Source: an uncultured Poribacteria bacterium
Lineage (GTDB): Bacteria; Poribacteria; WGA-4E; WGA-3G
Assembly: GCA_951828515.1 (NCBI GenBank)
Contig: OX639992.1
Coordinates: 1-64,000, forward strand
Direction of reading: 5' to 3'
Length of the DNA: 64,000 nucleotides
Position numbers and translations under genes: made by a program. A model generated the notes under the pieces. It was not told where the DNA came from. It did not search any database and saw nothing but the letters and a program-made list of their open reading frames with translations. The stretch's first letter is position 1. The number at the start of each line of letters is the position of its first letter. Below are positions 51,036 through 61,804 of this stretch, piece by piece.

Positions 51036-51073
51036 CTGAGAGACTCTTAGACACATCATTGCGGAGGTCCGAA

Positions 51074-51445
51074 ATGCCGACAATTAACCAGTTAATCAAA
51101 AAACCGCGTAAAAGGTCCCGGAAAAAGACGAAATCTCCGGTACTGGAGCAGTGTCCCCAGCGGCGCGGTATCTGTTTACAGGTGAAAACAGTAACGCCGA
51201 ACAAACCGAATTCGGCACTACGCAAAGTAGCTCGGGTGAGGTTCACCTCTGGTTACGAAGCCACCTGTTACATTCCGGGGATCGATCACAATTTGCAAGA
51301 ACACTCAGTGGTTTTAGTCCGAGGCGGAAAAGTGAAAGACCTTTCTAATGTGCGTTACCACATCGTCCGCGGCAAATTAGATACAGCAGGTGTTGATAAC
51401 CGTCGCCAAGGTCGTTCAAAGTACGGTGCCCGGAAACCGGATTAA
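51074..51445 (+). CDS. rpsL: 30S ribosomal protein S12
   Basis: 123 residues from ATG 51074 (GGAGGT upstream). Full-length S12, decoding-centre protein: [41 protein letters not shown] and the C-terminal [10 protein letters not shown]. Two positions known from streptomycin resistance differ from the usual residues: N43 in TPNKPNS (usual K) and S91 in KDLSNVRYH (usual P); K88 is kept and position 86 is K in place of R. First gene of the str operon. Confidence 0.97.
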   Translation: MPTINQLIKKPRKRSRKKTKSPVLEQCPQRRGICLQVKTVTPNKPNSALRKVARVRFTSGYEATCYIPGIDHNLQEHSVVLVRGGKVKDLSNVRYHIVRGKLDTAGVDNRRQGRSKYGARKPD

Positions 51446-51463
51446 ACAACGGAGGAAAAGTAG

Positions 51464-51934
51464 ATGCCGAGACGTGGAAACATCAGCAAGCGGGATGTGA
51501 ACCCTGACGCGAAATATAACAGCAAGCTGGTGTCAAAATTCATCAATAGCCTCATGTTGGATGGGAAAAAAAGTACCGCGCAATCAATCCTATATGAGAG
51601 TTTTCAGATTATTGAATCCCGGGCGAATGAAGATGGTTTCGCCATATTCCGCCAAGCCATTAACAACGTCAAGCCGGTGTTGGAAATTAGACCCCGACGC
51701 GTAGGCAGCCAGACGTATCAAGTCCCGGTTGATGTAAAATCAGAGCGGAAACAGCGATTGGCTTTTAGTTGGATTATTCAGTCTGCACGCGATCGCGGTG
51801 AAAGACGAATGGCTGAGCGTCTCGCAGGCGAAATACTTGAAGCGTCCCGGAACGAAGGCGGCGCAATCCGTAGGAAAATGGATCAGCATCGAATGGCAGA
51901 AGCCAACCGAGCTTTCGCACATTATCGATGGTAA
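51464..51934 (+). CDS. rpsG: 30S ribosomal protein S7
   Basis: 156 residues, standard length. Starts MPRRGNISKRDVNPDAKYNS; nucleates folding of the 16S 3' domain. RPRRVGSQTYQVPVDV and the end MAEANRAFAHYRW are typical. GGAGGAAAAGTAG precedes the ATG; second gene of the operon. Confidence 0.97.
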   Translation: MPRRGNISKRDVNPDAKYNSKLVSKFINSLMLDGKKSTAQSILYESFQIIESRANEDGFAIFRQAINNVKPVLEIRPRRVGSQTYQVPVDVKSERKQRLAFSWIIQSARDRGERRMAERLAGEILEASRNEGGAIRRKMDQHRMAEANRAFAHYRW

Positions 51935-51982
51935 AAAAAGCTTATAGCCGAAGCGTTAACACACAAAAGGAGTCGTCCAACC

Positions 51983-54100
51983 GTGGCGGATAAAAAAAAT
52001 AGCACCCCACAACGCTTAGAACTGCCCCACATGCGAAATATCGGCATCATGGCACACATTGATGCTGGGAAGACCACTGTCAGCGAACGCATCCTATATT
52101 ATACCGGTAAAGTGTACCGGATCGGGGACGTAGACGACGGCACCACGACCATGGATTGGATGGTTCAAGAACAGGAACGCGGTATTACGATTACTGCCGC
52201 TGCAACAACCTGTCAGTGGAAAAAACACCAAATTAATATCATCGATACTCCGGGGCATATTGACTTTACCGTTGAAGTTGAACGCTCCCTTCGCGTCCTT
52301 GACGGTGCAGTCGCAGTTTTTTGCGCAGTCGGCGGCGTTGAACCCCAATCTGAAACTGTTTGGAGACAAGCAGATAAATACGACATACCTCGAATTGCGT
52401 TTGTCAACAAAATGGATCGAACCGGTGCCGATTTCTTCCGCACTGTTGAAATGATGGAAGAACGCCTCGGTGCTACAGCGGTCCCGGTGCAACTTCCAAT
52501 CGGTTCAGCAGAGCAATTCACAGGTATCGTAGACCTCATTTCCATGAAGGGTCAAATCTGGAACATAGGGACAGACACTGGTAGCGATGGCACAGTCATC
52601 CAAGAGACAGACATCCCCAAGGAAATGGAGGAAATGGCAAACGAACATCGCGATCGGATGTTGGAAGCTATCGCTGATTACGACGAAGAACTCATGTTTA
52701 AATACCTTGAGGGTATTGAAGTTTCACCTGAAGAGATTAAAGCAGGGATACGAAATGCTGCTATTACTGGCAATGTTGTTCCTGTTCTATGCGGAACTGC
52801 TCTAAAAAATAAAGGCGTACAACCTCTCTTAGACGCGATTGTTTCCTATCTACCGGCACCGACCGACGTACCAGCTGTGGTAGGGTTTAACCCGAAGACC
52901 GAAGAAGAGGAGACGCGTCCTCCAAATACTAATGAGCCTTTTTGTGCGCTGGTATTCAAGATTACGACAGATCCGCACGTTGGCAAACTTACCTACCTAC
53001 GTGTGTATTCCGGTGTTCTCAAGAAAGGGGATACCGTCTACAACAGTAAAACTGGAAAGCATGGACGGATTGGGCGGTTAATGCAGATGCATGCCAACAA
53101 ACGGGAAGAACACCAAGCCGTTTACGCAGGCGACATCGCTGCTGCGATCGGATTAAAAGACCTTTCAACAGGCGATACACTCTGCGATCCGAAGCAACAT
53201 ATCACATTAGAAACGATGGTTTTCCCGTTGCCGGTGATGGCTATCGCCATTGAGCCTCGAACTCAATCTGATATTGATAAACTGAACCTCGCCCTCTCGA
53301 AACTCGCTGAAGAAGATCCGACTTTTAAAGTACATCAAGACAGCGAGACAGGACAAACATTATTGTCCGGCATGGGTGAACTTCATCTCGAAATCATCGT
53401 TGATAGGCTCGTGCGCGAGTTTAACGTCTCTGCGAATGTTGGTAACCCACAAGTCGCCTATCGGGAAACAATCACCAAAGAAGTTAAATCTGTCGGACGT
53501 TTCGTACGTCAATCCGGTGGTAGAGGTCAATTTGGTCACGTTGTGATTGAGGTCGAACCCGTTGAGAAAGGGACAGGCTTCGAGTTCATTGACGAAACCA
53601 AGGGTGGGGTTATTCCGAAAGAATACATCCCAGCAGTACAGAAAGGCATTGAGAACGCGATGAATACGGGGGTTTTGGCTGGCTATCCCGTTGTTGATGT
53701 CTTAGTAAGACTCGTAGACGGTTCATACCATGCCGTAGATTCATCAGAAATGGCGTTCTCTGTGGCAGGTTCGATGGCGTTTAAAGATGCAATGAAGCGT
53801 GCCACCCCGACCCTCCTTGAACCGATTATGGACGTTGAGGTTATTGTTCCCGACGAATACCTCGGCAAAGTAATAGGCGATCTGAATTCACGGCGAGCAC
53901 AGATACGTGAGACGGAAATGCAAGCGAAATCTCGTATTCAAGTTATTCATGTTGATGTCCCTCTTTCAGAAATGTTTGGGTACGTCAAAACCCTTAGGTC
54001 ACTCACACAGGGTAGAGCCACCTACTCTATGGAGTTTGCACACTATAACGAAGTCCCAACAAGCGTGATGGAAGACCTAATTTCATCAGCGAATCGTTAA
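51983..54100 (+). CDS. fusA: elongation factor G
   Basis: 705 residues from a GTG (AAGGAG upstream). Translocase GTPase: G1 [16 protein letters not shown]2 [11 protein letters not shown]3 [10 protein letters not shown]4 NKMD. Domain IV has [14 protein letters not shown] and domain [21 protein letters not shown]. Switch I has [13 protein letters not shown]. Third gene of the str operon. Confidence 0.97.
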   Translation: MADKKNSTPQRLELPHMRNIGIMAHIDAGKTTVSERILYYTGKVYRIGDVDDGTTTMDWMVQEQERGITITAAATTCQWKKHQINIIDTPGHIDFTVEVERSLRVLDGAVAVFCAVGGVEPQSETVWRQADKYDIPRIAFVNKMDRTGADFFRTVEMMEERLGATAVPVQLPIGSAEQFTGIVDLISMKGQIWNIGTDTGSDGTVIQETDIPKEMEEMANEHRDRMLEAIADYDEELMFKYLEGIEVSPEEIKAGIRNAAITGNVVPVLCGTALKNKGVQPLLDAIVSYLPAPTDVPAVVGFNPKTEEEETRPPNTNEPFCALVFKITTDPHVGKLTYLRVYSGVLKKGDTVYNSKTGKHGRIGRLMQMHANKREEHQAVYAGDIAAAIGLKDLSTGDTLCDPKQHITLETMVFPLPVMAIAIEPRTQSDIDKLNLALSKLAEEDPTFKVHQDSETGQTLLSGMGELHLEIIVDRLVREFNVSANVGNPQVAYRETITKEVKSVGRFVRQSGGRGQFGHVVIEVEPVEKGTGFEFIDETKGGVIPKEYIPAVQKGIENAMNTGVLAGYPVVDVLVRLVDGSYHAVDSSEMAFSVAGSMAFKDAMKRATPTLLEPIMDVEVIVPDEYLGKVIGDLNSRRAQIRETEMQAKSRIQVIHVDVPLSEMFGYVKTLRSLTQGRATYSMEFAHYNEVPTSVMEDLISSANR

Positions 54101-54316
54101 GTAGTTGTTAAGGTGTCTGAACTGTGGGAGTGTTCTCACTTCCCATAAGCGGACACAGAATTGATTAAACGGTTTATTCATACGTTAAAGCGTTTGAATA
54201 CCTAACAAAAACGGGAAGACGTAGTTTCACATTTGTAAGGAATCGGGGTTACAAACCCCTCCTATACTGCGTTTAAATACCCGCAACAATAAACTTTTAG
54301 TGGAGCTCGGACAAAA

Positions 54317-55516
54317 ATGGCTAAAGAAACGTTTGAAAGGACTAAGCCACACGTCAACGTTGGAACAATTGGCCACGTTGACCACGGTAAGACAACACTG
54401 ACAGCTGCGATTACTATGGTGCTCTCGAAACTCGCTGACGCAGATTATGTCATGGAGTATGACGAAATCGATAAGGCACCTGAAGAAAAAGAACGTGGCA
54501 TTACGATTAACACAGCACACGTTGAGTATGAGACCGAGAACCGGCATTACGCACACGTCGATTGCCCCGGACACGCCGACTATATCAAGAACATGATTAC
54601 CGGTGCGGCACAGATGGACGGCGCGATTCTCGTCGTATCCGCTGCTGACGGTCCTATGCCTCAGACGCGTGAACACGTGCTACTCGCCCGGCAGGTGAAC
54701 GTGCCTTCTCTCGTCGTTTTTCTGAACAAAGCAGACATGGTCGATGATGAAGAATTGCTCGAACTCGTCGAATTAGAAGTCCGTGAATTGCTAAGTGATT
54801 ACGACTTCCCCGGCGATGACATTCCGATCATCATAGGTTCCGCTCTTGAAGCAATGGAATCTGCTGGCGACCCTGAAAGCGAAGCATGCCAACCTATTCT
54901 TGAACTCATGGCGGCTGTTGATGACTACATTCCAGAACCGATTCGCGATACTGACAGACCGTTCCTGATGCCGATTGAAGATATCTTCACCATCAGTGGA
55001 CGCGGTACTGTTGTTACTGGCAGAGTCGAACGCGGCACGGTTGAAATCGGCAACACCGTTGAAATCGTCGGATTACGTGAGACTCAAGACACTGTTATCA
55101 CAGGCGTTGAGATGTTCCGTAAAAACCTTAACGAAGGTCAAGCTGGCGACAATATGGGTGCGTTGCTGCGTGGTGTCGACCGTGACGAAGTTGAACGTGG
55201 ACAAGTTTTGGCTGTCCCCGGTACCGTTACGCCACATACCAAATTTGAAGCCGAAGCCTATATTCTTACAAAAGATGAAGGCGGGCGCTGGAATCCATTC
55301 TTTAGCGGATACAGACCGCAGTTCTACTTCCGGACAACTGACGTAACCGGCAAGATGGATCTTCCTGAAGGCATCGAAATGATTATGCCTGGCGATAATG
55401 CACAGATCACCGTAGAACTCACCAAACCGATTGCTATGGAAGAACAACTCCGATTCGCAATCCGAGAAGGTGGACAGACGATCGGTGCCGGTGTTGTCTC
55501 CAAAATCATTGAATAA
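54317..55516 (+). CDS. tuf: elongation factor Tu
   Basis: 399 residues. GTPase motifs [32 protein letters not shown] and NKAD; domains 2 and 3 intact through [14 protein letters not shown]. It delivers aminoacyl-tRNA to the ribosome. A 216-base gap after fusA may hold a second promoter. A terminator follows directly. Confidence 0.97.
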   Translation: MAKETFERTKPHVNVGTIGHVDHGKTTLTAAITMVLSKLADADYVMEYDEIDKAPEEKERGITINTAHVEYETENRHYAHVDCPGHADYIKNMITGAAQMDGAILVVSAADGPMPQTREHVLLARQVNVPSLVVFLNKADMVDDEELLELVELEVRELLSDYDFPGDDIPIIIGSALEAMESAGDPESEACQPILELMAAVDDYIPEPIRDTDRPFLMPIEDIFTISGRGTVVTGRVERGTVEIGNTVEIVGLRETQDTVITGVEMFRKNLNEGQAGDNMGALLRGVDRDEVERGQVLAVPGTVTPHTKFEAEAYILTKDEGGRWNPFFSGYRPQFYFRTTDVTGKMDLPEGIEMIMPGDNAQITVELTKPIAMEEQLRFAIREGGQTIGAGVVSKIIE

Positions 55517-55525
55517 AACGATAGG

Positions 55526-55550
55526 GCGGGGCTTATGCTCCGCCTTTTTC
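55526..55550 (+). terminator. terminator after tuf
   Basis: GGCGGGGC-TTAT-GCTCCGCC followed by TTTTT. It divides the str operon from the S10 operon. Confidence 0.85.
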
Positions 55551-55635
55551 TAAAGTAATCAATACAGAGAATTTTATACATCAGCATCAAGATGTAAACA
55601 ATTAACCCTCTGTTTGATGAAGGCGAAACGAAAAG

Positions 55636-55947
55636 ATGGACAATCAAAAAATTCGCATCCGGCTCAAGGCATTTGACTATCGGTTGTTAGACCTGTCGTC
55701 AAAGCAGATAGCAGATACTGCGAAACGCACAGGGGCAGCTGTTTCGGGTCCGATACCATTGCCGACGAAAAAGCATATCTATACCGTTCAACGTTCTACG
55801 TTTACAGACAAGAAGTCGCGTGAACAATTTGAGATGCGGATTCATAAACGTCTGCTGGATATCTTAGAGACGACCCCGAAAACTGTTGATGCCTTGATGC
55901 GTTTGGATCTGCCAGCAGGTGTGGATGTCAAAATCACGTTATTGTAG
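55636..55947 (+). CDS. rpsJ: 30S ribosomal protein S10
   Basis: 103 residues, first gene of the S10 cluster. [20 protein letters not shown] and [17 protein letters not shown] are typical; also the NusE antitermination partner. It must have its own promoter, since a terminator lies upstream. Confidence 0.96.
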   Translation: MDNQKIRIRLKAFDYRLLDLSSKQIADTAKRTGAAVSGPIPLPTKKHIYTVQRSTFTDKKSREQFEMRIHKRLLDILETTPKTVDALMRLDLPAGVDVKITLL

Positions 55948-56058
55948 TTGGAGAAATAATTGTTCTCCACTCCGGAGGTTTGGAAATCGCAGCGCATGCA
56001 CCAGAGACAGTGAATCGCTGGCGTGTTTGCGAACCCTAAAGGAGGAGAGCGAAAGAAA

Positions 56059-56700
56059 ATGGTTAATGGAATTATCGGCCGCAAAGTCGGCATGACACAA
56101 GTCTTTGAGGATTCAGGTAAAGCCGTCCCTGTTACCGTCATCCAAGCAGGTCCCTGTCCAATTGTCCAGCTCAAAACGCAAGAAAAAGATGGGTATCAGG
56201 CAGTTCAACTGGGTTTCGGAGAACAGAAAGAAAGCCGCACCAATAATCCTAAACGCGGGCATTTCGCCAAAGCTGGGGTTGACCCAACATTTGTGCTTCG
56301 GGAATTTCGAGTACAGAGTCTCGAGGATGTATCTGTAGGTAGTATTGTCAACGCAAGCGTCTTTTCAGAGGGCGAACTCGTTAATGTAACAGGTACCTCA
56401 AAAGGACGTGGTTTTGCCGGTGTGGTGAAACGTTGGAAGTTTGCCGGTGGTAAGAAAACACACGGTGGCGAGCAAGATTTGCGTCGTCCTGGCTCCATTG
56501 GCGCAAGCGCGACTCCCTCCCGAGTTTTTAAAGGAAAACGGATGGCGGGACGTTACGGTGCTAAACGGCATACCGTCGAAAACCTACCCGTGATCCAAGC
56601 CGATCCTGACCGCAACTTATTGGTGGTTAAAGGGGCTGTTCCGGGACCACCGAACGGTTTACTGCTGATTAGAAAGGCATCTAAAGCACCGAAGAAATAG
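56059..56700 (+). CDS. rplC: 50S ribosomal protein L3
   Basis: 213 residues from ATG 56059 (GGAGGAG upstream; a longer frame to 56023 is not needed). [20 protein letters not shown] start, central [19 protein letters not shown] loop reaching the peptidyl-transferase centre. Confidence 0.96.
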   Translation: MVNGIIGRKVGMTQVFEDSGKAVPVTVIQAGPCPIVQLKTQEKDGYQAVQLGFGEQKESRTNNPKRGHFAKAGVDPTFVLREFRVQSLEDVSVGSIVNASVFSEGELVNVTGTSKGRGFAGVVKRWKFAGGKKTHGGEQDLRRPGSIGASATPSRVFKGKRMAGRYGAKRHTVENLPVIQADPDRNLLVVKGAVPGPPNGLLLIRKASKAPKK

Positions 56701-56806
56701 TTATCAGTTATCAGAGGTGTTGTTAAACGAAAACCTCTTTAACTGACGACTGAAAGAAACTCTGTGGAACGGAATTTCGCGCTGAAAGCTACTAAAAGAG
56801 GAACAT
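56701..56806. repeat. intergenic repeat, copy in the rplC-rplD gap
   Basis: GTTATCAGTTATCAGAGG, then AAAACCTCTTTAACTGACGACTGA. Similar words are found in the rplW-rplB and rplX-rplE gaps. Confidence 0.5.
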
Positions 56807-57454
56807 ATGTCAACTTTAGACGTACACAACATATCTGGGGCTGTCCTCCGAGAAAAGGAATTAGCAGCTGCGTTCACCGATGCTGAAGTGAATGGTCCTG
56901 TCATTCACCAATGTGTCGTTGCGTACCTCGCGAATCAGAGGCAAGGCACCGCATCAACAAAAACCCGGAGTGAAGTGAAAGGCAGCGGGAGAAAACTCTA
57001 CCGCCAAAAAGGAACGGGTAGAGCTCGTGTGGGACACGCCAAGTCTCCAAACCGAGTACACGGTGGTGTAGCGTTTGGTCCGAAACCGCGGAGTTACCGG
57101 CAGGCTACCCCGAAACAGGTTCGTCATCTTGGACTTCACAGTGCGCTTGCGGACAGGTTTCAGAACCAGCAGTGCGTTCTTGTTGAAGATTTCACGCTTG
57201 AAAAACCTCGCACCAAAGATATAGTTAACATGTTAAAGGCGATGAATGCGGAAGGGAAAGTCCTGTTTGTTCTCAATGAACACAGTTTGAATATTCACCT
57301 CTCCGTCCGGAATATTCCACAAGTTAACAGTTGCACATGGGATAGGCTCAACGTTTATCAGGTTATGTGGCATGACACACTGATAATCACTGAGAACGCC
57401 GCTGAGAAGTTGGAATCCAAATTTTTAACCATCAGTTCAGATACAGAAGGATAA
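56807..57454 (+). CDS. rplD: 50S ribosomal protein L4
   Basis: 215 residues. The extended loop lining the exit tunnel is intact ([19 protein letters not shown], then [12 protein letters not shown]). L4 is the autoregulator of the S10 operon in some bacteria; no leader site is seen here. Five bases separate it from rplW. Confidence 0.95.
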   Translation: MSTLDVHNISGAVLREKELAAAFTDAEVNGPVIHQCVVAYLANQRQGTASTKTRSEVKGSGRKLYRQKGTGRARVGHAKSPNRVHGGVAFGPKPRSYRQATPKQVRHLGLHSALADRFQNQQCVLVEDFTLEKPRTKDIVNMLKAMNAEGKVLFVLNEHSLNIHLSVRNIPQVNSCTWDRLNVYQVMWHDTLIITENAAEKLESKFLTISSDTEG

Positions 57455-57459
57455 AACTG

Positions 57460-57759
57460 ATGAAAGATGCATATCAAGTTATATTACAGCCGCTGATAAC
57501 GGAGAAGACCACAATACTCCGTGAATCTAACAAGTACGCCTTCGTTGTTGATCGCAAGGCAACGAAGCCGCAGATTCGTCAAGCCGCGGAAGAATTGTTT
57601 GACCTTCAAGGGGATATTCTTAAAATTCGCACGATGCATGTTCGCGGTAAGCCGAAAGGTAAAATGTTGCGTTATCAACGGGGCAGAAAACCACATTGGA
57701 AGAAAGCGATCATTACCCTGAGAGAAGGCGCGACTATCCAAGCGTTTGAAACCATATAG
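57460..57759 (+). CDS. rplW: 50S ribosomal protein L23
   Basis: 99 residues; VILQPLITEKTTILRESNKY opening and PKGKMLRYQRGRKPHWKKAI. Docking protein for trigger factor and SRP at the tunnel exit. Confidence 0.95.
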   Translation: MKDAYQVILQPLITEKTTILRESNKYAFVVDRKATKPQIRQAAEELFDLQGDILKIRTMHVRGKPKGKMLRYQRGRKPHWKKAIITLREGATIQAFETI

Positions 57760-57870
57760 GAATAGCAGTCAACACTCAGCAGTCAGCAAAGAACTTTCCT
57801 GCATACGGATGAACCTCTTGTAACTGAAAACTCGTCCTGACGCTGATGACTATAAAAAAAGGAAATCAGA
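57760..57870. repeat. intergenic repeat, copy in the rplW-rplB gap
   Basis: GCAGTCAACACTCAGCAGTC, then GAACCTCTTGTAACTGAAAAC and CTGACGCTGATGACT; same word order as the copies in two other ribosomal gaps. Confidence 0.5.
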
Positions 57871-58686
57871 GTGCCTAAAACTTATTCACCCATAACCCCA
57901 AGTCGTCGGTTCATGACTGGCTATACCTTTGAAGAGCTTACGCGGAGCAAGCCGGAAAAATCTCTTGTCAAAGGCGCGAAACAGAAAGCGGGTCGAAACG
58001 CCAGTGGTCGCTTGACTGTAAGACGCCGCGGTGGGGGACATAAGCGCAGATATCGGGTTATTGATTTCAAACGAGACAAGTTTGGTGTTCCTGCCAAAGT
58101 TGCTGCGATTGAATATGATCCGAATCGGTCCGCACATATCGCCCTATTACACTATGTTGACGGTGAAAAACGCTACATTCTTGCCCCGGTCGGTGTTCAG
58201 GTTGGCGACATGTTAAGCTCAGGCGGAGATGCGGAGATCCGTGCTGGCAACGCCTTACCCCTTGAGAAAATCCCGCTCGGATCGTCAATCCACAATGTAG
58301 AGATGCGTCCGGGTAAAGGCGGGCAACTCGTAAGGAGTGCTGGTGCTGCCGCGCAATTGGTTGACAGAGAAGGAAAGTATGCGCGTATCCGACTCCCCTC
58401 CGGCGAGATTCGTCTCGTTCTGGTCCAAGCCATGGCAACCCTCGGGCAGGTCGGTAACGTTAGTCAGATTGTTATCGGTAAAGCGGGACGTTCGAGATGG
58501 CTCGGAAAACGCCCGAAAGTTAGAGGCGTAGCTATGAATCCGATTGATCATCCGCATGGTGGTGGCGAAGGCAAGAGTTCGGGAGGTAGGCATCCAGTCA
58601 CACCTTGGGGTGTTCCAACCAAAGGGTATAAGACCCGAAATCCGAAGAAGAAATCAAACCGCTACATTGTTGGCAAACGGAAATAA
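57871..58686 (+). CDS. rplB: 50S ribosomal protein L2
   Basis: 271 residues from a GTG. RNA-binding signatures [20 protein letters not shown] and the functionally critical [18 protein letters not shown] near the C-terminus. Confidence 0.96.
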   Translation: MPKTYSPITPSRRFMTGYTFEELTRSKPEKSLVKGAKQKAGRNASGRLTVRRRGGGHKRRYRVIDFKRDKFGVPAKVAAIEYDPNRSAHIALLHYVDGEKRYILAPVGVQVGDMLSSGGDAEIRAGNALPLEKIPLGSSIHNVEMRPGKGGQLVRSAGAAAQLVDREGKYARIRLPSGEIRLVLVQAMATLGQVGNVSQIVIGKAGRSRWLGKRPKVRGVAMNPIDHPHGGGEGKSSGGRHPVTPWGVPTKGYKTRNPKKKSNRYIVGKRK

Positions 58687-58712
58687 GGAAGATTAGAAAA
58701 AGGAGAAGCACA

Positions 58713-58991
58713 ATGGCGCGTTCTGTCAAAAAGGGACCTTACATAGACCCGAAACTTGCTAAGAAGATAACCGCAATGGAACGTTCTGGCAGCAAGCGGG
58801 TGGTGCGGACTTGGTCCCGCCGTTCAATGATTACTCCTGAGTTAGTAGGGCACACTTTGGCAATATATAATGGGAAAAAATTCTTTCCAGTATATATAAC
58901 CGAGAACATGGTAGGACACAAACTCGGAGAATTCTCACCAACTCGCACCTTCCGTTCCCACTCAAGCGGTGCAGGTGCGGCAAGAAGATAA
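58713..58991 (+). CDS. rpsS: 30S ribosomal protein S19
   Basis: 92 residues; [15 protein letters not shown] start, [20 protein letters not shown], end [14 protein letters not shown]. Confidence 0.96.
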   Translation: MARSVKKGPYIDPKLAKKITAMERSGSKRVVRTWSRRSMITPELVGHTLAIYNGKKFFPVYITENMVGHKLGEFSPTRTFRSHSSGAGAARR

Positions 58992-59117
58992 CTTTGTGAT
59001 AGCTTTCATCGTATACTGAGGCTCTCCGAAACACCATCTTTTTAGGAAATGATGCCTTTAGATGCCTTGTCGCGAATCACAATGAAACCAGAAAATTGCT
59101 TTTATTAGGAGACACTG

Positions 59118-59471
59118 ATGGAAGCCAGATCTAAGATTAGGAACGCGTCGGTTGCGCCGCGGAAAGCACGTTTAGTAGCCGATCTCGTCCGTAATCAGTA
59201 CGTTGAGGATGCGTTAAGTCAGCTGCGCTTTACGCATAAAGCCGCGTCCCCTATAATTTATAAGTTAATTCAGTCTGCAGCTGCGAACGCGCAATATCAA
59301 GATCCGAACATTGATATCACGAGTTTATATGTAAAAGAGATTCGGGTTGATGAAGGGATTACGCGAAAATGGATACGTCCCCGGGCGCGAGGTATGGCAA
59401 ATAGAATCCTTAAACGGAGTAGTCATATCATCGTCGTCGTTGATGAGGAGAGTAGTGATAATGGTGAGTAA
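59118..59471 (+). CDS. rplV: 50S ribosomal protein L22
   Basis: 117 residues; NASVAPRKARLVADLVRN start and the tunnel-facing hairpin IRVDEGITRKWIRPRARGM, where macrolide-contact residues lie. Confidence 0.95.
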   Translation: MEARSKIRNASVAPRKARLVADLVRNQYVEDALSQLRFTHKAASPIIYKLIQSAAANAQYQDPNIDITSLYVKEIRVDEGITRKWIRPRARGMANRILKRSSHIIVVVDEESSDNGE

Positions 59472-59550
59472 CACCGCGCTCTTACAAAACACCAACAGCA
59501 CTGCTTGTACTCCCCGTCGCGAACGGGGAAGAGTTCGATAGGAGGTTTAC

Positions 59551-60411
59551 GTGGGACAAAAAACTCACCCCCGTGGGTTGCGCTTAGGAATCATTGAGAC
59601 GTGGGATTCAAAGTGGTACAGCGAGCGGGATTATGCCAAATGGCTCCATGAAGATTTCAAAATTCAGAAGTTTGTCAAAGAGCAACTCGCGCGTGCTGGT
59701 ATTTCGCGTGTTGAGGTGGAACGCGTAGCAGATCGTTGCAGCATTAACATCCATACAGCACGTCCAGGTATTGTGATTGGTCGTCGCGGTGCGGAAGCTG
59801 AGAAACTCCAAGCGATGCTCGAAAAAGAGGTCGGTTGCCCTGTGCGGATTAATGTTTCGGAGATAAGGGAACCCGAACTGGATGCCCAGCTCGTGTCAGA
59901 AGATGTTGCGACCCAAATAGAGCGTCGCGCAGGCTTCAAACAAGCGATGCGTCGGAAAATCTCCGGCTCCATACAAGCCGGGGCATTGGGTGTCAAAATC
60001 ATGGTAAGTGGTAGACTGGACGGCAAGGAAATCGCCCGCGCTGAATCCAGTATCGAGGGCCGAGTTCCTCTTCACACCCTAAGAGCAAACGTTGACTACG
60101 GATTTACGGAAGCCAATACAACATACGGTAAAATCGGGGTCAAGACATGGATTTTCAAAGGCGAAATTATAGGTGTCCCGGATAATTTGAAGGGTGAATC
60201 GCCTGTTCGTCGTCAATCCGGACGACGTGAAGACGCAGGTTCCCAACGTCCTGAACGCCGTCGCGGCGACAGACGTTCCGGCTCCCGTCAATCCGGCTCC
60301 CGTCAATCCGGCTCCCGTCAATCCGGCTCCCGTCAATCCGGCGACCAGGGGAGAGGACGAGGTCGGCGCCGACAGCGTCGCAGCGATGGGCCTTCCAGAA
60401 GTAACTCATAA
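59551..60411 (+). CDS. rpsC: 30S ribosomal protein S3 with repetitive basic tail
   Basis: 286 residues from a GTG (AGGAGG upstream). KH domain with the helicase-related [20 protein letters not shown]. The conserved part ends near residue 215; after [10 protein letters not shown]-like sequence ([12 protein letters not shown]) comes a tail of about 70 residues rich in R, G, S and Q, encoded in part by four perfect 15-bp tandem units (60277-60336). Confidence 0.95.
   Translation: MGQKTHPRGLRLGIIETWDSKWYSERDYAKWLHEDFKIQKFVKEQLARAGISRVEVERVADRCSINIHTARPGIVIGRRGAEAEKLQAMLEKEVGCPVRINVSEIREPELDAQLVSEDVATQIERRAGFKQAMRRKISGSIQAGALGVKIMVSGRLDGKEIARAESSIEGRVPLHTLRANVDYGFTEANTTYGKIGVKTWIFKGEIIGVPDNLKGESPVRRQSGRREDAGSQRPERRRGDRRSGSRQSGSRQSGSRQSGSRQSGDQGRGRGRRRQRRSDGPSRSNS
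60277..60336 (+). repeat. four 15-bp tandem repeats in rpsC
   Basis: Four perfect copies of TCCGGCTCCCGTCAA in frame, encoding repeats of SGSRQ in the S3 tail. Confidence 0.95.
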
Positions 60412-60455
60412 CCGCCCAAGGGAACAGAGGGCAGATTTTTAAGGAGGCATTTAAG

Positions 60456-60869
60456 GTGTTAATGCCGAAACGGGTGATGCGCCGTTACGTGCATCGTGGA
60501 AAACGCCGTGGAAAGCCACTCCGAGGTTCAAGGATTAACTTCGGTGAATACGGTTTGCAAGCCATGGAAGCTGGTTGGATTACCAGCAACCAGATTGAAT
60601 CGGCTCGTGTCGCTATCACGCGGTATGTACGCCGTGGTGGAAAACTTTGGATTAAAATTTTTCCACACAAGCCACTGAGTAAACAACCTGCTGAAACGCG
60701 CATGGGTAAGGGCAAGAAGGGGCCTCCTGAACATTGGGTCGCTGTTGTTAAACCCGGCAGAGTTCTCTATGAATTAAGCGGCGTTTCGCTTGAAGATGCA
60801 AAAGGGGCGATGGAACGAGCCGCCCACAAATTGCCAATCAAAACTAAGTTTGTTGCACGGAATGAGTAA
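60456..60869 (+). CDS. rplP: 50S ribosomal protein L16
   Basis: 137 residues; a GTG start gives the usual MLMPKR opening with AAGGAGG upstream. [20 protein letters not shown] and [20 protein letters not shown] contact tRNA at the A site and the central protuberance. Confidence 0.95.
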   Translation: MLMPKRVMRRYVHRGKRRGKPLRGSRINFGEYGLQAMEAGWITSNQIESARVAITRYVRRGGKLWIKIFPHKPLSKQPAETRMGKGKKGPPEHWVAVVKPGRVLYELSGVSLEDAKGAMERAAHKLPIKTKFVARNE

Positions 60870-60959
60870 TTTCGTCTGCGACTCCGATGTTGTAAAAATT
60901 ACGGGTTTCCTGTTGACGCGGCATCTCTATTTTGACAACACGTATGGAGGTTCGGAAAA

Positions 60960-61148
60960 ATGAAAGCGGATGAACTACGAGGAAAAACGACCGAAGAATT
61001 GGAAGGTGAACTGAAATCTCTGAAAGAGAATCTGTTTAACCAGAAATTCCGTAGTATTTTAGGACAGCAAGAGGACACAACACATATTGGTAAGATTCGG
61101 AAGGACATCGCACGCGTGAAAACCGTCCTACGACTCCGGGCAGAGTAA
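60960..61148 (+). CDS. rpmC: 50S ribosomal protein L29
   Basis: 62 residues; two-helix L29 (MKADELRGKTTEELEGELKS, end IARVKTVLRLRAE). GGAGGT precedes the ATG. Confidence 0.93.
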   Translation: MKADELRGKTTEELEGELKSLKENLFNQKFRSILGQQEDTTHIGKIRKDIARVKTVLRLRAE

Positions 61149-61260
61149 GCGCACCGATAGGCAAAGGTTAGACGCTACAGCCCGGTCCCGTCTCTGAAGA
61201 TTTGTACTGTGTGCTGAAAAAACGCACTTTAATAAGTTTTGACTGGTTTGGAGGATAAAG

Positions 61261-61536
61261 TTGAGCGAGGAAAGACGAAGACATCGCAAATTTCGGACAG
61301 GTCTTGTTACCAGTAACAGTATGGATAAAACTGTCACAGTGTCGCTGGTTCGACGCTTTCAACATCCCCTTTACAAAAAGGTAGTCCGGAAAACGAACAA
61401 GATTCTGGCTCACGATGAACAGAACAATTGTAACGTCGGTGATGTGGTGCAGGTTGTCGAAACCCGACCGCTGAGTCGTCATAAACGGTGGCGGGTCCAA
61501 TCGGTAGTAAGCGCAGTACAGACCGTAAACGATTAA
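61261..61536 (+). CDS. rpsQ: 30S ribosomal protein S17
   Basis: 91 residues from a TTG (GGAGG upstream). RTGLVTSNSMDKTVTVSLVR and the OB-fold ending in VVETRPLSRHKRWRVQSVV. Confidence 0.94.
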   Translation: MSEERRRHRKFRTGLVTSNSMDKTVTVSLVRRFQHPLYKKVVRKTNKILAHDEQNNCNVGDVVQVVETRPLSRHKRWRVQSVVSAVQTVND

Positions 61537-61599
61537 AAAGTGTTACCAGCCGCGCCAATATCGGATTGTCATCAGAAAAACCAAACCCTTTACCGTCGC

Positions 61600-61754
61600 C
61601 ACGAGTTGCGAGGAGACGCAAAACGCCTGTGGAGTTTGGGTAAGACCTCAGTCGAAGGCACGAAACGATGAAGCAGGAAGTTCAGGCAACAATCAACACA
61701 GATGGTAAATTTGTGTATATTCTAATTTCTACCAGATTTGTGAGATTTGTATAA
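61600..61754 (+). pseudogene. probable TnpB C-terminal remnant in the rpsQ-rplN gap
   Basis: The 268-base gap holds, in two frames, sequence resembling TnpB C-termini of IS200/IS605-type elements: NACGVWVRPQSKARNDEAGS (one frame) and [15 protein letters not shown] (61668 onward, stop at 61752). The DNA word GATGAAGCAGGAAG is typical of the 3' end of such genes, where the guide RNA is also encoded. No other transposase part remains. Confidence 0.5.
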
Positions 61755-61804
61755 GTCCTACACAACGGTTTCATCTCCACTCTGATGTTAAGGAGAAAGA
61801 AATA

